Positions 56,991 through 64,000 of a stretch of 64,000 bases of DNA are shown in pieces. Within the stretch, counting starts at the first letter, position 1; each line of letters begins with the position of its first letter. The stretch comes from Cylicocyclus nassatus. Lineage: Eukaryota > Nematoda > Chromadorea > Rhabditida > Strongylidae. The position numbers were made by a program, and so were the translations under genes. Location: positions 34,262,780 through 34,326,779 of the forward strand of contig CATQJL010000001.1 in the NCBI GenBank assembly GCA_958299035.1, given 5' to 3'. Below the pieces are notes generated by a model. The model saw only the letters and a program-made list of their open reading frames with translations, was not told where the DNA came from and searched no databases.

Positions 56991-59900
56991 TCGGTTATAA
57001 AGCGAAACATTGATGTATTTTTCAGGATACTAAACCATGAGTTTAAGTTGAGTATTTGACTATTGATTTTCGTTGAAATTACGCAAGAACTTTTGAGCCA
57101 AGTTGATATTATACTTCCAAAATTTTGCAGTTTAGATTTAGCTATACATACAAGAGAAGCTCAGCATTGCATTTTCTAAAAATGCCATGTTTTATTTCTC
57201 CACATTCAATTGTGGCAAAAACACCTGCTAACGTATTGAACTCTATAGTTTGAGTAGAATATAAGCCGACTCAAAAACATTGAGATCACCATTTATAATC
57301 ACTTGCGATGTGTGTCGAAGTTGCAAGGACGCAGGTAGAAAAAAATTGAAGGTATAGGGCTGTTGCCGTGGTGTTCCATGATCCAACCACTGTCACATCC
57401 CAGCTCCCGAGCAAAACCGATTTGTCGGGATTCGATTGGGAACTAAGCAAAGGGCAGCGCCTATTATGCAATGAATGCGATCGCATCGATCGTGATGACT
57501 TTGCCGCCGAGTATCTCAATTTGATTTCGATCGAACACCAATAGCGGATTCCAGCCGTTTCATGAGCTAATATGACACCAAAACATAATCGTGACTGTAG
57601 TCGTCCGCTCGTCTATTTTCTTAGAGCTTACACTTAAGCAACACTAATTTAACTCTGCTTATATCATCATCTATTTAAAATTTGCTGAGAAGTATAAGCA
57701 GATGCAAATGAAACACTCGTGTGATCTTGACGACAGTGCCACTGCCAAATACTCAGTATGGAACCTTTATTTGACTGCATTTCAACTTATTTTCCGAGCA
57801 ATTTCCTGCCTATGCAGCGAAAAAAGTTTAAAAATGCCAAAAGGTACATCAGGTTCGCGAACGCAATGCAAATTGCGCGTGGCGGCTGCAAGGGCTTACA
57901 ATTAGAGCTGTGTGCCCTATTATTAAAGTACGTCTTATGATTCTTCGCGGAGTATAGGTCATTCTTAAAATCATGACGACGGTTTTGGCTGCGGTCTTTG
58001 CGCCCACAGGAGCATGAAATACTCATACAAAAAAGCATCACCTCAACGCTCAGCCACTCACTTCCAGCGTCTAGGATACTATGATATGTAAGTAGAAAAA
58101 CCGTTTAGGTAGAGATGGAAACCAAGCAAATGCGGTTGCCGATAGTGCGTACATGTCCCGCGCGGTTTCGCGCCATCGTCACGATTATTCAAATGCCCTA
58201 TAGTAGTTTTTAATGGCTTTGTTTCCAGTTATGTTTTCGACGAAACATGTGGTACTGACGATTTTAGTACACCTAAAGCAACAGCGCACTGGCAGGGTAT
58301 TATATAGAAAAACGCAAGTGAAGCCTGTTTATCTGAGCATTACCAATTTCCATGATGTATGCAGCCAACACCTTTGAAGTGAATTTGTTCATTTAGCGCA
58401 ACGCACCAATACACATTTGCAATATTCTTATGCATGACAACTTTCAGTGGAACTTGTGCTTTTTCCATAATTAACGGACTACTCATAACATAACATCACA
58501 TTTTGAAATAAAGCAAGGTGTTATGAATTGTGCCTATAAGGAACAAAAACAACTGTTCCATAAAGAGTACCTATTAACTGTCATATGAAACAGTTATGTC
58601 AGTTATGATATTCTCGACCATAACCATTTCTCTCATACGTTCTAAACACCATCTTTAATTACGACATAAACCATACAAAAACATTTGTTGATGTATGTTA
58701 CAGAACAGTATCCGGTAAAACAATATAGTCTATTTGCTGAAAGTGGAAAATCAAAAATGCAAAACATTTGCAATTCCGCAATCAACTTTTTCTCTCCCTA
58801 AAAACAACAACCGACAGGACGTTTACGGTTGTTGCTTTTAGGAAGTTTTACTGGCCTGAGAAAGCAAACCATTCGGTGCTTGTTCCATCCGAAACTTCTT
58901 TTTTGATAGAGGCATACAAACTCTCGAGGACCCTTCTTGATTGCCTTCAAAGAAATTATTTTACTAACTACATTGAAACTTCAACAAGAGAACTAATGAT
59001 TGCATGTGATTACTTCCAGCTATATAGCACGCGGCGACATGGCAGCTTAAAGTGCCCCCGGATCGCGGCGACAGTCAGTAATAGCCTACAAGGCCCGCAG
59101 ACTGCAAGCGTATTCTCTGAAAGCTGGTGAGCTCTAGTATTGCTCTTTTCAAACTTAGTGCAGTTATTTCACGTTGCAGGACAGAAAACTATATGTCTTA
59201 GAAACCAAAAAAGACGAAGTCTGCTTTGAGAGCTGTTTGTCTTTGTTCAGAGGGACAAAATTTTGTCAAAACATAACTAGAACAATTGTTTCATATTTAG
59301 TGGATTAGTGGTACAACTTTCAAAATTTGAACATATTTGATGATAAAGCAAAAGACTTGCAAGATGCTATACTTACACAGTCAATCAACATGTGAAGACC
59401 CTGACAGAAAATACATTTTCCGAGTATTCGTAATTTATAGTGTATATAATATCGTTTGTAGAGCTCGATTATAATTGGTTGGATGTATTAGACTTACAAG
59501 GGAAGGGTACTTGATCACCGCGACCATTCAAATGGTTTGTATATCAAAAAAATGCGTCTTTTAATGCTGGTTTGAATACTGTCTTCCATATCTGCGAAAC
59601 GATAATCTGAATGGAGTTATGATTATTTTTCCATGAAAAAACTGCCTCACTGCGGAGAGTCAAAATCATCTATAAAAAATTCTTTCCTTTTCAAATGTTG
59701 TATATGATTTAGATAGGTATAATACAACAGTATTCCTTTTGAGATTCCCTTCAACAGCTTCAGGTGGAAACTTAGAACAAATTTGGTGATTTTAACTACA
59801 CAAAAATAAGCAAATTTTCTACAAAAAAAGTTCATAACTTCCTTCAGAAGAGCGTTTCGCAGATATCAAGCACAGATTTAGAACCACGTTCTGAGATGCA

Positions 59901-61228
59901 TCTTACAGTATACATCGCTTTCCAAATGGCCACGGTGACCGAATATCCTTTCCTTGTTAGTTGTGCGGTGAGAAATCTTTCTTTTCTTTACAAAAATTGA
60001 GGTAAAAGAGATATTCAAAAGACGGCAGCATAGATCCTTAGACTTAGACATAGCAAAGATTTGGAAAATTTTCCAGCGCCAAATTTAGATAGGGAACATG
60101 GAAAGCGTAAATACTACATGATGTGTACTAGCGCTTCTGTAAAACAGGAGCAGAGCTTGCGGTTTGTAAGCTGTAGACATGGCATGCAGACATTTCTACG
60201 CACGGGAAGATTGTTGATAGCAGGGAATACGTAATGTATCGCCTCGAAATGTGCAAGCTATTAACGCAAACCTCAACTCTACAATGCTGCGTCCTTTTTA
60301 TAGCTGGAAGATGACTATTTTCGTGAGAAGTGTAGAAACAAGCACGATATTTTTTGCACGTAAAATGGTACTGTAACAAATTGAGCAAACGTCTGAAATA
60401 ATGGCAAACGTTTGAACTTGTTTCATACCTTATGCAAAATTCTGGGCATTTGGTTCATAAGAGATGCAAAACTGTCGTTCCTCGATGACCCTCTGCAAAG
60501 ATAAGCAAAATTCGAGCTCACATGGAATGTATGATTAAGATATCGCAACGAACTCTGCGCTGATAGTTTTATATTCGCGAAAAGGGTTAAGCCAATACCA
60601 CCAACTTGCATCCTGCGCGCATGAGCAGCAAAATTTCTGAAAAAGAAACAAGTGATATTCTCTTGAATACGCTTACACTATTGCAAAAATAAAACTGACC
60701 AAAAGCCCGTAAGGATTGAACATATCTACCAATTTCGTGTTCAGCCATACATTACGTCGCCCCCTCAGGGACCAGCACTGGGAAGGTCTGACTTCCCCCG
60801 TTGATGTCACCTATTATTTATTCTCATTGTGACCGTTTTTGAGCGTTTCAAATGAAATGAAATATAAAACCATCAAAACAACTCAACCGTAACTTACATT
60901 GGAGCGAATCACGACATTTACGGAGTGACTCACAGATATGAAATTCACAGCAAGAAAAAAGAAACAGGGAATGAACATGCCTCAATCTAGCCAGAAACTG
61001 GATGCCGGCTGTTATATAATTACACCCACATACTAAGTGCAATCTTTCATGTTTCTGTGTACCCAATGGCCACTTTCTTTTTTCAGGTGTAATGAACTCA
61101 ACTATTAATTCAGATGGGTGATAGCCAAATAGAGTAAACGTATGTTACTGCCCTTGATTGAAAGTTAGCTTAGCCTACTCTTACTTAAACAATCGTTTAC
61201 CCCACAGAGATTACTTGCCGGCGTGTAT

Positions 61229-61465
61229 TTACGCTTGGTACTTTTCTGTTACATTTTCATAGAAATCATCCTTCAGTAGCGTTTCTAAGTGCCAACTGCC
61301 CTTCCCTTTGAATGGGATAAGTTTGTAAACCAATGCAATGCATCTAACCAGCACTTTACGTAGTCGTAAATTCATCTGTGACCAACCCATAGCTGTTTGC
61401 CATTCTGGGCTACCCATAGTAAGAAGTGTAAAATTTTTGGAATAGTAAAGATAGCACTCACACAT
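61229..61465 (-). CDS. Possible coding frame, unrecognised
   Basis: 78 codons on minus with protein-like text (GSPEWQTAMGWSQMNLRLRK, LETLLKDDFYENVTEKYQA). In copy A the same frame is broken by two extra bases. The differences between copies nearly all change amino acids, so no constraint is visible. A degraded exon is likely. Confidence 0.3.
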   Translation of the reverse strand: MCECYLYYSKNFTLLTMGSPEWQTAMGWSQMNLRLRKVLVRCIALVYKLIPFKGKGSWHLETLLKDDFYENVTEKYQA

Positions 61466-63317
61466 TGTTAAAATTTTCGTGATTGGTATGATCGGTTATT
61501 CCTGCGTACCAATTACCAAACGCTTGATCAATTGAAGATTTAAGTGATAAAATTGATAGAGGTCATTTCATTCTCAAAAGTTTGAACTTCAAATTGCCCT
61601 ACCAGGAAAGTATGTGCAAACAGAGCAGATGCGGAAAAAGAGACAACAAACAGAGAGTGAACTAGCAGGTACATGAGAAGTGCACACAACAAGAACAAGT
61701 ACAAGTATACGAGTAATTATGAATTGCCAAACGATAAGGATTGTAACGCTTCCATTTGTAGACTAGCTTAGCTCGGCCTTTTGGCAAGCGACATATATGT
61801 TCTGAACCAGCTCTAAACGCTGATTCCAGTTATGATATTCTACCGCACACCATTTCGAAAAGAGTTATGGGCATTTTGCTGCGCAGAATTGACATACTAC
61901 TGAATATGGAAAGACTGCTTGTAAGTGAAAATTTGCAAGAAAAGGGTGCTGAGATATCAAAATAACACAAATTCAATATTTTCTTACTGAAAAGAAGCTA
62001 AGCGCAAGTGTATTAGCACTTGGATGACGATGCGTGATGCCAGTGAGTCGATAAGTATGTTAATTTTGCGCAGGAAAAAGCTCATAACTCGCTTCGGGAT
62101 GGTGCGCGGCAGCAGGAGCTAGCATATTTGAGATCAGCATTTAAAGCTAATTCAGAATATACAGATCAGCTGCAGGTTTCTTTGCAACATGTTCATCTAC
62201 AACAAAATTTTCTCTTGTTGGTTTTTCAGCGCTTTATTGCGGTTTAGCAACATGTCCAAAAGGGAAAAAGGTCGACGAGAAAAATGGCCTGTTTGTGCAA
62301 GATTATCTCAGACAGGATGAAAACTGGGGAGCCCAGATGCTGTGGCTATGATCCGCTGGTGCTGTTATGGAGACCATTTATGTTTTGAAGGACCATACCT
62401 GCAAAAAAATCCCTTCCCTCAGTTTCCCTCAGTTCGAAAACCGACCATTTTTTTGCCCTCAAAATGCACCATTTCTCGAATAAGTGATTTTGAAGTCTTT
62501 TAGTTCTACACGGAACTGATCAAATCTTTGATTACTGTGAACAAGGTGGGATAATGCCTTGCACATCTCTTGGACCCATCATCCTGGCCAAGCCTCCGCA
62601 GAAACGAATTCACATGCGAAAATAGCTGCGGTCCGAAGCAAGTTTAGTCGGCTTTTAATTTCTGAGCGCAAATCGCGAAACGCTAATGCATTTGTGGGTT
62701 AGAAGATGAAAGGCTCCTCATTCAGATCACCTATGATTTGAACGAAATTCCTTGCACTGCACAGAAAAATGGCAGCAGAAAGAAAAAATGTGAAATTTTT
62801 ATGGTTAGAAATATTTGCTTTTTGATGTGCAGATAAAACATGCTTTGATTTGTTTGAAAATCGGAGGCGATTCTAAAAAGTTTATGCGTTCCTCTAATGA
62901 ACAGTTTAAAAATCTTGTTGTCAGAATCTGACCGAGCGCCAAAAAATTGCGTCAGAAAAAAAGTTTTTTTCAAAAGTACCCGGGAACTTTCTTTACAACC
63001 TAATAATTCCTACTGAGACGTAGCGAGTTTTCCTATCATTCCTTTTTTCAGTAAAGCTCCGTCCAAAGCTGTACGTGTTAACGACATGCTAGCGTCATGC
63101 TGGAAATACTCAGAAGATTGCTTTTAGGTTGCGTTGGCACAGAGCAATCAGCTCCGGCGCTGATGGAAACCCTAGACGCAGCCTATCAAAAGTGCGCTAC
63201 TATTTTTAACCGCCAATCGAATGCCGGGGAACATAAGCAGAACCTGTTGATGTGAGGTACAAAAGTCGAAGTTATCGTTTCTGGTGATACATGCGTAGGA
63301 AATCCCATAAGCATTAC

Positions 63318-63477
63318 CTGAGGTGACAAGTCCCTGTACTATCACGTATGCTGTCGCATATGCTGTGTTTGGTCTCAGAACAACTCGTGAGGTTTCAAAA
63401 TTGTAAAACTGGAGCTCCATCCATGCTGCAGTCAATGACAGCATCTGCCATTCATTGTATTTCCAGTGAACGTCGCT
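63318..63477 (-). CDS. Exon of an unrecognised gene, intact in copy B
   Basis: 160 bases between TTCTACAG and CAG/GTAATG, open throughout: SDVHWKYNEWQMLSLTAAWM, then ELQFYNFETSRVVLRPNTAY, then ATAYVIVQGLVTS. It has two Trp-rich segments and a mildly hydrophobic C-terminal half that could lie in a membrane. A following exon-like block (VLLMFPGIRLAVKNSS) is one base out of phase in B but in phase in A, so both copies of the gene are probably damaged at different places. Family not recognised. Confidence 0.45.
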
Positions 63478-63823
63478 CTGTAGAACTACTTTTTTGCGAA
63501 TTCCCTTACATAATCTGCTTTAAAAAACGATTTCACTACTATTTAGGCCATGAATTTATCCAGAGACAAGGATTGCTTGTCCGCTCTTGTGCACAGCGTC
63601 GACGTGGAGCCAGAAAAGTTTTGCCTACAGTAAAATCTCTTGACAATTCTTATGGTTTCGCTTCACTCCTACTTTTTTCAACCATTATCTCACCACTTAA
63701 TTGCGTTTAGCCACCGTAAAAGTTTGTTTGTAAGCATCGAGGTTTCGCATGACTTTCTGTTCCTTCCCAACTGCCTCTTTTAGAATTCAAGTTTAAAGGC
63801 TGCCAAACAGGTAATTCAACGTA

Positions 63824-63842
63824 TCTTATATATAAAGCTGAA

Positions 63843-63877
<35 letters not shown>

Positions 63878-64000
63878 ACGTATGTTCCGATTAGAAAATT
63901 CCATTTCTGAACCGATCGGGACCAAACTTGGCACACATACACTTTGGGCCCCGGCGGGTGTCATAGACTACTTTTCGTCATCGATCGATATCGATTTTAT
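63824..64000 (+). mobile_element. Helitron-like element, cut by window end
   Basis: Begins TCTTATATATAAAGCTGAAT directly after CAACGTA; copy A reads CAACGTATTCATG without it, so insertion between A and T is exact. CTGT repeats and the GGGCCCCGGCGGGTGTCA block follow. The 3' end is beyond the window. Confidence 0.75.

Larger units (their letters stand above)
52159..63823 (+). repeat. Segmental duplication, copy B
   Basis: Direct copy of 21483-36120, beginning at the gap edge (GGGAAGGATGGTTGGTCGAAG) and still continuing when a Helitron-like element interrupts it at 63824. It lacks the five copy-A insertions but has its own Helitron at 56298-56990. Sequence similarity to A is lower at 52.2-55.1 kb than at 55.1-59.6 kb. 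Confidence 0.9.

Noticed and set aside
1..64000. CRISPR arrays, bacterial operons or phage modules
   Set aside because: None is present; the intron-containing genes and transposon types are eukaryotic throughout.

Overview
This window looks like nuclear DNA of a nematode, most likely clade V (rhabditid or strongylid, hookworm-like). It is AT-rich and intron-containing, with nematode-type splice sites (TTTCAG, TTTTACAG or TTCTAG acceptors; GTAAGT or GTGAGT donors). It holds a broken-up astacin metallopeptidase gene and very many hairpin-shaped DNA transposons with mariner-type ends. The genus is an inference. Real genes are sparse and made of small exons; most of the sequence is transposon-derived.

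Layout. 0-16 kb: mostly gene-poor sequence with small foldback elements (4.07, 9.0, 12.1, 13.7 kb) and a damaged multi-exon coding locus on + (5.34-6.55 kb). 16.3-18 kb: terminal exons of an unrecognised minus-strand gene, one of them split by an 855-bp mariner-type hairpin element whose removal restores the frame. 18.7-21.2 kb: a short-TIR element, simple repeats and a Helitron-like element. 21.48-36.12 kb is copy A of a large direct duplication; copy B is 52.16-63.82 kb. Both carry an 84-codon three-exon gene with TATA box, conserved splice sites and polyA signal, and at the far end pieces of another unrecognised minus-strand gene. The copies differ by clean transposon insertions: in A a mariner-type hairpin, a Helitron-like element, a hAT-like element, a 216-bp TA-flanked element and an unclassified 0.7-kb insert; in B two Helitron-like elements. 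36.2-40 kb: MITEs and the astacin gene, which has lost every zinc ligand of the HExxHxxGxxH motif. 40-47.2 kb: more hairpin elements, a tRNA-derived SINE inside a Helitron remnant, and two long palindromes. 47.2-51.7 kb: Penelope-like retroelement (PLE) remnants, including a head-to-head pair flanked by a 15-bp target duplication, followed by a 500-N gap.

The genes do not form an evident pathway. The value of the window is the transposon record: filled and empty sites seen side by side in the two duplicate copies, hammerhead-like motifs in two PLE families and in an intron, and several genes caught being inactivated by insertions or loss of key residues.
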